DNA of 64,000 nucleotides from CAHJXF01 sp038254545 (GTDB lineage Bacteria; Pseudomonadota; Gammaproteobacteria; Burkholderiales; Burkholderiaceae_D), in NCBI GenBank assembly GCA_038254545.1, contig JBBSGB010000004.1:62001-126000 (forward strand), written 5' to 3'. The position numbers and the translations under genes were made by a program. The notes under the pieces were generated by a model. The model saw nothing but the letters and a program-made list of their open reading frames with translations, was not told where the DNA came from and ran no database searches. Shown piece by piece: positions 52,501-61,448 of this stretch (position 1 is its first letter; the number at the start of each line of letters is the position of its first letter).

Positions 52501-53496
52501 ATGGAAGCCGTTGCTGCGTGGGACCCTTCGCTTTCGCGAGCGCCCGAACCGACGCCCAGCTTCACGACCGAACGCGTGATGATCCGCGCGGCCGACGGCT
52601 ACGCGCTCGCGGGGCATCGCTTTGCGCCGCTGCGCAAGGCGCACGCAGCGGTGGTGCTGCCGGCCGCGATGGGCGTGGGCCAGGCCTATTACCGTTCGTT
52701 CGCCGAACATCTCGCCGCGCAGGGCTTCGCCGTGCTGACTTTCGACTATCGCGGCACGGGCGAGTCTGCTCCGCGACGCTTGCGCGGCTTCAAGGCGACG
52801 CTCGACGATTGCGCGCGGCTCGACTACGACGCCGCGTTGCGCGAGGCGCGTGCGTTCGTGGATGCCGAACGCAACGGCGACGAGAGCGCCGACGATGGCA
52901 ACGGCAATAGCGGCGGCGCCGGCAGCGATGCGGCGCCGGCGAAGCTGTTCGTCGTCGGCCACAGCCTGGGCGGTCAACTCATCGGCATGGTGCCGTCGCG
53001 AAACCTGATCGACGGTGTCGTCACGATCGCCTGCGGCAGCGGCTACTGGCGCGAGAACACGCCGCAACTGCTGCGCCGGGTCTGGCTGATGTGGTATTTC
53101 GCCGTGCCCGTGTACACCCTGCTCGCGGGCTATTTCCCGGGACGGCGGGTGCGCAAGGTCGGCGATCTGCCCAAAGGCGTGATCCTGCAATGGTCGCGCT
53201 GGTGCCGTGATCGCGACTATCTCGTCGGCGCCGAAGGCCCCGGGGCGCGCGCCGCCTTTGCGGACGTGCGTTGCCCGATGCTCTCCTTGTCGTTCACCGA
53301 CGACGAGATGATGTCGGCGCGCAATACCGAATCGCTGCACGGTTTCTACGTCAACGCGCAGAAGACCATGCGCCGGATCGCCCCCTCCGACATCGGCGTG
53401 CCGCGCATCGGCCACTTCGGATTCTTCCGAACGAGTTTTCGGGACAGCCTCTGGCGCGAAGCGACGCAATGGTTGCGTCGGCAGAGCGCGGCCTGA
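52501..53496 (+). CDS. Alpha/beta-hydrolase
   Basis: 331 aa. Motifs: FDYRGTGES, nucleophile elbow VGHSLGGQL, and late His in RIGHFGFFR. An Asp/Gly/Asn-rich loop (about residues 128-145, DGNGNSGGAGSD) interrupts the fold. The ATG at 52501 has AAGGAG at ideal distance; an earlier ATG overlaps that site. Substrate unknown; last gene of the first operon. Confidence 0.86.
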   Translation: MEAVAAWDPSLSRAPEPTPSFTTERVMIRAADGYALAGHRFAPLRKAHAAVVLPAAMGVGQAYYRSFAEHLAAQGFAVLTFDYRGTGESAPRRLRGFKATLDDCARLDYDAALREARAFVDAERNGDESADDGNGNSGGAGSDAAPAKLFVVGHSLGGQLIGMVPSRNLIDGVVTIACGSGYWRENTPQLLRRVWLMWYFAVPVYTLLAGYFPGRRVRKVGDLPKGVILQWSRWCRDRDYLVGAEGPGARAAFADVRCPMLSLSFTDDEMMSARNTESLHGFYVNAQKTMRRIAPSDIGVPRIGHFGFFRTSFRDSLWREATQWLRRQSAA

Positions 53497-53531
53497 TCGG
53501 CGCGTCCGGATCGCGGGACAACGCAGATCGG

Positions 53532-53560
53532 TTGACAAGCGTGATCGCCATCGCCAGAAT
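53532..53560 (+). promoter_or_regulatory. Promoter of the second TetR operon
   Basis: Perfect TTGACA at 53532-53537, 17 bases, then CAGAAT at 53555-53560 (four of six). It is the clearest -35/-10 pair in the window and lies 65 bp upstream of the TetR start. Confidence 0.65.
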
Positions 53561-53579
53561 GAATATGAATTCATGTTCA
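53560..53579. promoter_or_regulatory. TetR operator overlapping the promoter
   Basis: TGAATATGAATTCATGTTCA is a 20-bp dyad with a central perfect ATGAATTCAT and one mismatched pair. It begins on the last base of the -10 element, so bound repressor would block initiation. Confidence 0.65.
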
Positions 53580-53625
53580 CAATTCGGCGAATTGCAGATA
53601 ATCATCCGTTCCATCCTCGAAGCCC

Positions 53626-54402
53626 ATGCGCGCTACGAAACTGCCGAGTAAAGCCCTGCCGATCAGCAAGCGATCGCAGCCTCGCGCCATCGACAAGAAG
53701 ACCCGGATCCTCCAGGCCGCGCGCTCGGTCGTGGCCGAAGGCGGCTTCCGCGAATTGCAGATGAATGCGGTCGCGAACGCCGCCGGCGTCGCGGTCGGGA
53801 CCATCTACCGCTACTACCCGTCTCGCGCCGAACTCTGCGCCGCAGTCGTCAGCATCATCTCGCAGCGTGAAGTGGAAGTCCTTGCGGAAGTCGCGACGGC
53901 CGACGGTGCGCCGTCCGACAAGCTTCGCGATGCGGTACGCACCTTCGCGGCACGCGCGATCCGCGGCCGGCGCCTGGCCTATGCACTCATCGCGGAGCCG
54001 ATCGATCCCGAGGTCGAGAGCACGCGGCTCGACTACCGCCGCGCCATCGGACGCGTCTTCGAGGCCATCCTGCACGAAGGGATTGCGTCGGGAGAGTTCC
54101 GCGCTGCGCAGGACGTCGAGGTCTCGGCCGCCTGCCTGGTGGGCGCTTTCATGGAAGGCCTGGTTGGCCCTCTCGCACCGGACGCCAGGGGCATCGAAAC
54201 GCGCGCGAATGAAATTGCCGAATCCATTTCGGTACTTTGCCTCGCTGCGGTGTCCACGCCCCCTGCATTGCAACCGCTTCTCAAGACAACAACCAAGCGC
54301 GTGACCGGTCCGCCGCCTCGATCGCATTCCGCAAGCAAAGTGAAGAAGGCGCGACCGTCGTCGCGCAAGCCCTCGCGGAGAAATCACGATGAAGGTCGAT
54401 AA
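53626..54402 (+). CDS. TetR-family regulator of the second acyl-CoA operon
   Basis: 258 aa. N-terminal basic arm, helix-turn-helix FRELQMNAVANAAGVAVGTIYRYYPSRAEL, then a helical ligand domain (YALIAEPIDPEVE, CLVGAFMEGLVGPLAP). The C-terminus is long, basic and Ser/Pro-rich (SASKVKKARPSSRKPSRR). It overlaps the next gene by 14 bases, so regulator and dehydrogenase are one transcription unit. Confidence 0.92.
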   Translation: MRATKLPSKALPISKRSQPRAIDKKTRILQAARSVVAEGGFRELQMNAVANAAGVAVGTIYRYYPSRAELCAAVVSIISQREVEVLAEVATADGAPSDKLRDAVRTFAARAIRGRRLAYALIAEPIDPEVESTRLDYRRAIGRVFEAILHEGIASGEFRAAQDVEVSAACLVGAFMEGLVGPLAPDARGIETRANEIAESISVLCLAAVSTPPALQPLLKTTTKRVTGPPPRSHSASKVKKARPSSRKPSRRNHDEGR

Positions 54403-56083
54403 CATTCCCGACCACAGTGTTCATGCGTCTGGATACGCGACGCATGAGGTCTTGAACCAGCCCGGCTCGCTCGCCGACTACAACGCTTATCGCGCCGACA
54501 AGGCGCTGGTCGAGGCCATTGGCGTTTACGGCGCGGCATGGGCAGAGGACAAGCTCGATCGCGCGGGTGCGATCGTCGGGTCCGAACGAGTCCAGCTACT
54601 CGCACGTCAGGCCAACCGCAACCTGCCCGAGCTGAAGACCCACGACCGCTTCGGCAACCGCATCGACATCGTCGAATTCCATCCCGCGTATCACGAACTG
54701 ATGGGGCTGATCTACGGGACCGAGACGCACTCGCTGGCGTGGACGCATCGCGAGCAGAGCGGTGCGCAGGTCGCGCGCGGCGCGCTTTCCTATCTCTGGA
54801 ACCAGGGCGAGAACGGCGTGTGCTGCCCGATGGGCATGACCTTCGCATCGATCGCGGCGCTTCGTCACGACGACGGCCTCCACGGCGAGTGGGCGCCGCA
54901 CATCCTCTCGACGACCTACGACCCGCGCCCGATCCACGCCAGGCAGAAGACCGGCATCACCGTCGGCATGGCGATGACCGAGAAGCAAGGCGGCTCGGAC
55001 CTGCGCGCGACGATCACGACAGCGCGTGCTGCGACGTCGCAAACCGGCTCGGGCGCACCCTATCTGATCACCGGTCACAAGTGGTTCTTCTCGGTGCCGA
55101 TGAGCGATGTCTTCCTCACGCTCGCGAAGACCGGGAGCGGCGTGTCGTGTTTCATCGCGAGCGGATGGCTGCCCGACGGGTCGCGCAATCGCTTGAAGAT
55201 CCAGCGCTTGAAAGACAAGTGCGGCAACAAGTCCAACGCGTCTTCGGAAGTCGAATTCCACGACCTCTACGCGCACATGCTCGGCGACGAAGGGCGCGGC
55301 ATCCGCACCATCATCGAGATGGCTCACGTCACGCGTCTGGACTTCGCGATCGGCTCGTCGGGGCTGATGCGCCAGGCCCTTTCACAGGCGATCCACCACA
55401 CCAGCCATCGCAGCGCCTTCAAGAGCTCGCTGGTCGATCTGCCGATCATGCGCAATGTCCTGGCCGATCTCTCGGTCGAGTCGGAGGCGCTGCTGTGGAT
55501 GTCGATGCGACTGGCTTCCGCGCTCGATCGCTCGGAGGCGGATCGTTCCGAACAATTGCTGTCGCGCATCGCGACGCCCGTGGCGAAATACTGGGCGTGC
55601 AAGCGCGCCCCGCAATTCGTGGTGGAAGCGCTCGAATGCCACGGCGGCAACGGCTTCATCGCCGAGCATCTGATGGAGCGCCTCTACCGCGAAGCGCCGC
55701 TCAACGGCATCTGGGAAGGGACGGGCAACGTGATCTGCCTCGATGTGCTGCGCGCGATGCAACGCGAGCCCGAAACCATCGATGTATTCCTCGATGAAGT
55801 GCGGCAGTCGCGTGGCGCCGATCGCAGGCTCGATGCGTTTGCCGATGAGCTGGAGCGCCGCATGCGCAACGTCGGGGATTTCGAAGGCTCGGCACGAAAG
55901 GTGATCGAGATGATGGCGTTCGCATTTCAGGCGTCGCTGCTGCTGCGTCACTCGACGCCTGCGATGGCCGACGCGTTCTGCGCCACGCGCCTGCATGGCG
56001 ACTGGGGGCAATCATTCGGCACGCTGCCCAAGGGCCTCGATACCCAGACGATCGTCGATCGCGCCAGGATCGCGGCGGGTTGA
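54389..56083 (+). CDS. AidB-like acyl-CoA dehydrogenase
   Basis: 564 aa. The sequence follows AidB/isovaleryl-CoA-dehydrogenase-like proteins: HEVLNQPGSLADYNAY start, GTETHSLAWTH, TFASIAALR, GMAMTEKQGGSDLRATITTA (FAD contacts), LKDKCGNKSNASSEVEFHD, and ECHGGNGFIAEHLMERLYREAPLNGIWEGTGNVICLDVLRA. E. coli AidB is linked to alkylation resistance, but operon context here favours acyl-CoA metabolism. Confidence 0.92.
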   Translation: MKVDNIPDHSVHASGYATHEVLNQPGSLADYNAYRADKALVEAIGVYGAAWAEDKLDRAGAIVGSERVQLLARQANRNLPELKTHDRFGNRIDIVEFHPAYHELMGLIYGTETHSLAWTHREQSGAQVARGALSYLWNQGENGVCCPMGMTFASIAALRHDDGLHGEWAPHILSTTYDPRPIHARQKTGITVGMAMTEKQGGSDLRATITTARAATSQTGSGAPYLITGHKWFFSVPMSDVFLTLAKTGSGVSCFIASGWLPDGSRNRLKIQRLKDKCGNKSNASSEVEFHDLYAHMLGDEGRGIRTIIEMAHVTRLDFAIGSSGLMRQALSQAIHHTSHRSAFKSSLVDLPIMRNVLADLSVESEALLWMSMRLASALDRSEADRSEQLLSRIATPVAKYWACKRAPQFVVEALECHGGNGFIAEHLMERLYREAPLNGIWEGTGNVICLDVLRAMQREPETIDVFLDEVRQSRGADRRLDAFADELERRMRNVGDFEGSARKVIEMMAFAFQASLLLRHSTPAMADAFCATRLHGDWGQSFGTLPKGLDTQTIVDRARIAAG

Positions 56084-56087
56084 CGCC

Positions 56088-56558
56088 ATGACGGACTCGA
56101 TATCGGCGGGCGATCCAGGCCCGGCGCTCACCGCAGCGGAAGCGGAGCGGATGATCGTCAAGAATCTTCCGGCTATCGATCATCATCGCGAGGTGGTTGA
56201 AAAGGTCGCGAGCAGCTCGATCCGCGTTCGCTTGCCATTCAGACCGGAGTTCATGGGAACCGAGCCCTGGCAGGACGGCGAAGGCACCGTGTTCTCGGGC
56301 CCCATGGTGATGGGCTTCGCCGACACTGCGATGCATTGCTGCGTGATGGTGGCGATGGGCGCCGACGTCATTCCTGTCATGTCCAATCTCAACATCACCT
56401 TCCTGCGACCCGCGCGCGCGGCCGACCTGATCGCCGAAGCGCGCATCGTTCGGCGCGGAGTTCGGCTGCACTATCTCGAATGCTGGCTGACTTCGGAGGG
56501 CGATCAAGACCCTTGCGCCCACATCACGTCGACCTATCGCGTATCGCGAAGGCGATAA
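56088..56558 (+). CDS. PaaI-type thioesterase
   Basis: 156 aa hotdog-fold protein: FSGPMVMGFADTAMHCCVMVAMG, NLNITFLRPARAADLIAEARIVRRG and AHITSTYRVSR. It starts four bases after the AidB-like stop. Partner thioesterase for the operon; substrate unknown. Confidence 0.82.
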   Translation: MTDSISAGDPGPALTAAEAERMIVKNLPAIDHHREVVEKVASSSIRVRLPFRPEFMGTEPWQDGEGTVFSGPMVMGFADTAMHCCVMVAMGADVIPVMSNLNITFLRPARAADLIAEARIVRRGVRLHYLECWLTSEGDQDPCAHITSTYRVSRRR

Positions 56559-56614
56559 GTCCCATGCCTGACAACGCATCGGCCCACTGAATTCAGTCAT
56601 TCAAGATTAGAGCG

Positions 56615-57787
56615 ATGACTTGCAAGCCCCAAATGCCGCATACCGCTTGGCCGTTCTTCGATGACGTTCATCGAGAACTCGCCGTTACGTTTCTCTTATG
56701 GGTCGGCGACAGCCTTGCGAAGTTCGAGGCGGACGAGGGCAACGACGGCAAGGCAGCACGGATCATTTTCCGGCTCCTCGGCGAAGCCGGATGGCTTCGC
56801 GACACGATCGTTCCGTCGCGCTCCGATTCCGGACCGCGGATCGACCTTCGACGCATCTGCCTGATGCGCGAGATTCTTGGCTATGGCTCGGCGATCGCGG
56901 ATGTGGCGTTTTCAGAGCCGTGGCTCGCGGCCATTCCGATCGCTCTCTTCGGCAGCGCCGGGCAGCGACGAGAATTCGTCGATCCGTTTTCGGAGGGGGT
57001 GTGTTTGCCGGCGTTCGCCCTGTCCGAACCCGGAGCCGGCTCCGACGTCGCATCGATCGAGACCACGGCGACTCCGTCGGGAAGCGGCTTCGTATCGAGC
57101 GGCCTCAAGACATGGACGTCCAACTCCGGGCTGGCGGACGTGTACGTCGTTTTCGCTCGCATGGCCGACTCGGCGACTGCCGGTGAAATTTCGGCGTTCC
57201 TGGTCAAAGGCGATCATCCGGCGGTCACTCTTGAACGAAGGCTTCAGGTATTGCCGCCGCACACGGTAAGTACGCTGCGATTTGAAGAATGCCTTGTCGA
57301 TTCCTCGTGTCTACTGGGTCAACCCGATTCGGGATTCAAGATCGCCATGACCGCCTTGGAGTTGTTTCGGCCGACCGTGGCTGCGGCCACTCTGGGCTTC
57401 GCGCGCCGTGCGATGGACGAGGCCGTGAATCGAAGCACCGAGCGCGTCGCGTTCAGGAAGCCGATCTCCGATCACCAACTGATCCAGGCAAAACTGGCCG
57501 ACATGGCCGTGAAGACCGATGCCGCGGCGCTCCTGACCTACCGCGCCGCATGGGCGCATGACATCGGACTTGCATCGATCGGCCGGGAAGCCTCGATCGC
57601 CAAGCTCTATTCCTCCGAGACCGCCCAGGAAGTCGTCGATCAGGCGCTGCAAATATTCGGCGGCCTCGGTGTAGTACATGGATCGGTGGTCGAACGCCTC
57701 TACAGACACGTGCGGGCGTTCCGGATCTTTGATGGCACGAGCGAAATTCAAAAGCTCATCATCGCGAAGCACGTGTTGAAGCGTTGA
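56615..57787 (+). CDS. Acyl-CoA dehydrogenase
   Basis: 390 aa, usual family size. Elements: N-terminal helical domain (LLGEAGWLRDTIVPS), FALSEPGAGSDVASIETTA (FAD binding), LKTWTSNSGLADVYVVFAR, and the C-terminal RTEPxx-like RVAFRKPISDHQLIQAKLADM and QIFGGLGVVHGSVVERLYRHVRAFRIFDGTSEIQKLIIAKHVL. A 56-bp gap separates it from the thioesterase. Slightly lower GC than its neighbours. Confidence 0.93.
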   Translation: MTCKPQMPHTAWPFFDDVHRELAVTFLLWVGDSLAKFEADEGNDGKAARIIFRLLGEAGWLRDTIVPSRSDSGPRIDLRRICLMREILGYGSAIADVAFSEPWLAAIPIALFGSAGQRREFVDPFSEGVCLPAFALSEPGAGSDVASIETTATPSGSGFVSSGLKTWTSNSGLADVYVVFARMADSATAGEISAFLVKGDHPAVTLERRLQVLPPHTVSTLRFEECLVDSSCLLGQPDSGFKIAMTALELFRPTVAAATLGFARRAMDEAVNRSTERVAFRKPISDHQLIQAKLADMAVKTDAAALLTYRAAWAHDIGLASIGREASIAKLYSSETAQEVVDQALQIFGGLGVVHGSVVERLYRHVRAFRIFDGTSEIQKLIIAKHVLKR

Positions 57788-57851
57788 GACCGCGCGTGAA
57801 CCATCTCGTGAATCATCGCCGGTCTCGCAATTCCCTCTATTGGATCGAACC

Positions 57852-58616
57852 ATGGACATACTGAGCACCATCGAAGAGGGCATACAGACCATCACCTTCA
57901 ACCGGCCCGCGAAGAAGAACGCGATCACCGCGGCGATGTATCAGACACTCGCCGACGCCCTGCGCGCGGGCGAGGCCGATGCGTCGATACGCGCGATCCT
58001 GATCTGCGGGCAAGCCGAGATCTTCACCGCGGGAAACGACCTCGAAGACTTCATGAAGTCGCCGCCGCATGAAGACAACAGCCCGGTGTTTCAATTCCTG
58101 ACGGCGATCAGCACTGCGCAGAAGCCGCTGGTTGCCGCAGTGCGTGGCGCTGCGGTCGGCGTCGGCACCACGCTGCTGCTTCACTGCGACCTGGTCTATG
58201 CAGGCAGGAGCGCGCGCTTCTCACTGCCGTTCGTGCAACTCGGCATCTGCCCCGAAGCCGCGTCCAGCCTGTTGTTACCGCAGATGGTCGGCTACCACCA
58301 CGCGGCCGCGAAGCTGTTGCTGGGCGAGCCCTTCGGCTCCGACGAGGCGCAAGCGATGGGCTTCGTCAATCAGGTGCTCGACGACGACGCGGTGCTCGAT
58401 CACGCGCGCGCGCAGGCCGCGAAGCTTGCCGCCCTGCCGGCCTCGTCGATACGCACGACCAAGCGATTGATGAAGGGCGACGCGGCAGGCGACGTTGCGG
58501 CACGCATGCAGAAGGAAGGGCTCGCGTTTCGGGCGATGCTGTCGTCCCCCGAAGCGCGCGAAGCCTTCACGGCGTTCTTCGAGAAGCGCAAGCCCGACTT
58601 CAAGCAGTTCGCGTGA
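57852..58616 (+). CDS. Enoyl-CoA hydratase/isomerase
   Basis: 254 aa crotonase-fold enzyme: ITFNRPAKKNAIT, FTAGNDLEDFM, VAAVRGAAVGVGTTLLLHCDLVYA (oxyanion region) and FVQLGICPEAASSLLLP. The usual catalytic Glu of the second site is present in CPEAAS. The ATG at 57852 is preferred over an in-frame TTG at 57840. Last intact gene of the operon. Confidence 0.92.
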   Translation: MDILSTIEEGIQTITFNRPAKKNAITAAMYQTLADALRAGEADASIRAILICGQAEIFTAGNDLEDFMKSPPHEDNSPVFQFLTAISTAQKPLVAAVRGAAVGVGTTLLLHCDLVYAGRSARFSLPFVQLGICPEAASSLLLPQMVGYHHAAAKLLLGEPFGSDEAQAMGFVNQVLDDDAVLDHARAQAAKLAALPASSIRTTKRLMKGDAAGDVAARMQKEGLAFRAMLSSPEAREAFTAFFEKRKPDFKQFA

Positions 58617-58665
58617 TTGCGCGCGCCGCGCACTGAACGCATCAGGTCCATCACCAGGGAGATGC

Positions 58666-59226
58666 ATGTCACTCGAGAACAAGACCCTCTCTCCGGCGGC
58701 TCGCGCGGCATCGGCCTGGCGATCGCAAAACGCGCTGCGGCCGATGGCGCGAACATCGTGATCGCGGCCAAGACCACCGAGCCCAATCCCAAGTTGCCAG
58801 GCACGATCTACAGCGCGGCCGAGGAGATCGAAGCCGCGGGCGGCAAGGCCTTGCCGTTTCAGGTCGACATTCGCGATGAGGCGTCGGTGGTCGATGCGAT
58901 GAAGCAGGCCGAGGAAAAATTCGGTGGCATCGACATCCTGATCAACAACGCGAGCGCGATCAGCCTCACGCCCACCGACGCGACGCCGATGAAGCGCTTA
59001 GACCTGATGTTCGGCGTCAACGTGCGCGGCAGCTTTCTGTGCACGCAGGCCGCGTTGCGTATCTCAAACGCTCGGCTGCGGCGGGCCGCAATCCGAACCG
59101 TGGTCGCGACTGCGGCGCTGCAAATGATTCCAGGTGTGAAGCCAGAGCATTGCCGCACTGTGGAGATCCTCGCGGACGCCGCCGCGCTTGTGCTGCAGTC
59201 GCCCGCAAGCGAGACCGGCCGCTTCT
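58666..59226 (+). pseudogene. Short-chain dehydrogenase/reductase pseudogene
   Basis: Starts with a good ribosome-binding site (GGGAG) and ATG at 58666 (MSLENKTL), then shifts frame. The nucleotide-binding SGGSRGIGLAIAKRAAADGANIVIAAKT is in the +1 frame relative to the ATG, consistent with loss of four bases near 58690. A second shift is near 59057: YLKRSAAAGRNPN continues CTQAAL in another frame. The sequence then jumps to RTVVATAALQMIPGVKPEHCRTVEILADAA, so about 60 residues with the catalytic YxxxK are missing. The 3' end is also lost after GRF. Confidence 0.85.
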
Positions 59227-60035
59227 CGGAACATGCAATCAAAGAAAAGTCGACTTCTGTCCAGCTATTAGCTCGGCCGCCATCAAACCTGCAGCAACAA
59301 AGTCATTTCGCACTTGCCGATTACTACGGTCGATCGCCAATTGCGAAGGGTAGCTTCTGGCCGCAACTCATCGCTCGCAATTGTCGACTGTCTAAATTGT
59401 CTACTGTCTACTTAAGGACTTTCCCGAAAGTGCGCCGTAACCCGCTTAACGAATGCCTTTAGTGGTCGCCTGAATCATTTTAATTGACGAATGACTTGTC
59501 TTCATTCTTTCGACCGACGTCGGGTAATACTTATCGCAATTGGTAGGGGTCGCAATTGAGAATGCGCTGAGCTTCAGGCATCCATAGAACAGTCACCTCC
59601 CATGCTCGTCACCTGAATTGCGACGAACGACGCTACTGGGGGAGCGTAGCTATCAAACCGGCATGTCACATGTAGTCTTCCTGCGTGGCGGAAAGCCTTC
59701 TTCTTGTCCAATTATTTCGCGATTAATTCTCAGTGCCACTGCTGTAACGGCAATCTACGACAAGAAATAGATCTTCAAGTAAGTGTTGCTTCCTGTTTCG
59801 ATGTGGTTGATCGTGCCAGCAACAAATCGCAAATATGGGTGTTTAGCCCGGCGTAGGCTATCAACGCATTGACCGTCGAAAAATTTTACACGAAGAACGT
59901 CACTTTGTTTATACGGCATTTTCAATCGATTGAATTAAATAGATATCTCGTTTCAGGAACGATCTATGCTTAAATCGCGCGCCGCTCGAAATCGCTTGTT
60001 GCAAGTCCAATCAACAATTGAGCTTGGAGATGATG
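59227..60035. other. AT-richer stretch without recognisable genes
   Basis: About 0.8 kb between the SDR remnant and the PEP-CTERM gene. GC content is clearly lower than the flanks, stops are frequent in all frames, and no domain is recognised. It contains short direct repeats (GACTGTCTA and TACTGTCTA near 59387-59411) and several T/A-rich patches. It probably includes the promoter of the downstream gene. Origin unknown. Confidence 0.6.
59921..59934. promoter_or_regulatory. Palindrome upstream of the PEP-CTERM gene
   Basis: TTCAATCGATTGAA is a perfect 14-bp palindrome about 100 bp upstream of the PEP-CTERM start, in AT-rich DNA. Candidate operator; the binding protein is unknown. Confidence 0.35.
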
Positions 60036-61316
60036 ATGTCATACCAGGTGACACGCAGTATCGGTAGCAGACTCTTGGGGTGGACCGCGGGTTGTGTGGT
60101 GCTGGCCGGCGGATCGCTTCACTCGGCGATTGCTTCGCCGACATATGTCTATCAGCAGACGATCGCGATTCCAGGTGCGACCGCTGCGCATCCCTTCACC
60201 GGCTACGATCTGTCGGTCTTCGATCCGACGACGCAACTCTACTATTTGACCGACCGCTCCAACAATGGCATCGATGTCTTTTCGTCGGCGACGAACATGT
60301 TCGTCGAGCGGATCGGCGCAGGGCTGTTCGCCGGGTCTCAGGGAGGCAACAACGACATCGCCGGCCCGAATGGCATCAGCCTTTCGAATTTCGGCACAGG
60401 CAAGCTGCTGATTGTCGGCAATGGCCCGAGCAACCTGATCACTTTTAACCTCGACGCAACCGGCCTGATCGCCGGGGCGCCCCGCACGACGTCGACCGCG
60501 GTGGCTGGCACGCCTGGCCCGCAGAACCGCGTGGATGGCGTGGCGTTCGCGCCAACGACTAACGTGATACTCGCGGCGAACAATGCGTCAAACCCGGGGT
60601 TTCTGACGCTTGTCAACAACGCGACCGGCGCGGTGATCCGCACGATCCTGCTCAATGGCACCGGTGGTTATCCGGACGTTGGCGGGAATGGAGTGGAGGC
60701 AACGATCTTCAATACCAGCCGTGGCACGTTCTTCGTCGCGGTACCTTTCCTGAATGCGGCAGGCACCGGCGCCGGCGGCGTCATCGAACTCGATGCCACA
60801 ACCGGCAATCTGCTGCACACCTACGATTTCAACGCGATGGGGCTCTCGGGAGTGTGCAGTCCAACCGGCCTGGTGCAGGGCGGCGGGGCGTCGATGTTCG
60901 CCGCGTGTAGCGACCCGCTCGCCGGACACAGCGTCATCCTCGACCCGGCCGGCGCGGGCAGCCTGCGGAGCGTCAACGGCATCAGCGGTGGCGACCAGAC
61001 CGCCTACGATCCGACTAACAACACCTTCTTCGAGGCATCGCGGTTTCAGGTTGGGGGTCCGGTTCTTGGCATCGTGGATGCGCAGACGCTCGCGCTCCAG
61101 CTCCTCGCGATCGGCCCCAACGATCACTCCGTCGCGGTCGATCCGATCACCAACGAGGTCTTTGTCGCCACCGCCGCAACCACCGCGTTCGCGGACTGCG
61201 CGAACGGATGCATCGGTGTCTTCGCCGTTCGACAAGTCCCGGAACCCGAGACCGCTCCGCTGATCGGCATTGCTGTCGCCGGCTTGGCGCTCGCAAGGCG
61301 ATTCCGTAGGTCCTGA
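60036..61316 (+). CDS. PEP-CTERM sorting domain beta-propeller protein
   Basis: 426 aa exported protein. An N-terminal signal peptide (about residues 1-35, ending near AIAS) precedes a body of repeated blades with YVTN/NHL-like patterns (LYYLTDRSNNGIDVF, ATTNVILAANNAS, GGVIELDATTGNLLHTY, ITNEVFVATAATTA). The C-terminus is a full PEP-CTERM signal: VPEPET, hydrophobic helix, then RRFRRS. Sorting needs an exosortase (EpsH/XrtA type) elsewhere in the genome. The ATG at 60036 has GGAG at six bases; two further ATGs lie directly before it. Confidence 0.9.
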   Translation: MSYQVTRSIGSRLLGWTAGCVVLAGGSLHSAIASPTYVYQQTIAIPGATAAHPFTGYDLSVFDPTTQLYYLTDRSNNGIDVFSSATNMFVERIGAGLFAGSQGGNNDIAGPNGISLSNFGTGKLLIVGNGPSNLITFNLDATGLIAGAPRTTSTAVAGTPGPQNRVDGVAFAPTTNVILAANNASNPGFLTLVNNATGAVIRTILLNGTGGYPDVGGNGVEATIFNTSRGTFFVAVPFLNAAGTGAGGVIELDATTGNLLHTYDFNAMGLSGVCSPTGLVQGGGASMFAACSDPLAGHSVILDPAGAGSLRSVNGISGGDQTAYDPTNNTFFEASRFQVGGPVLGIVDAQTLALQLLAIGPNDHSVAVDPITNEVFVATAATTAFADCANGCIGVFAVRQVPEPETAPLIGIAVAGLALARRFRRS

Positions 61317-61448
61317 CAGGCCAAGGCGCGCATCAAGCGCTTGCTTGACGCCACTTTTCAACGGCGTAACGTCCCGGAAGGAATGGCGGTCGTACCCGCC
61401 GCTCCGCTGAAGGCGCAATAGCCAAGAGTCAGTAGCCAACGCAACACG

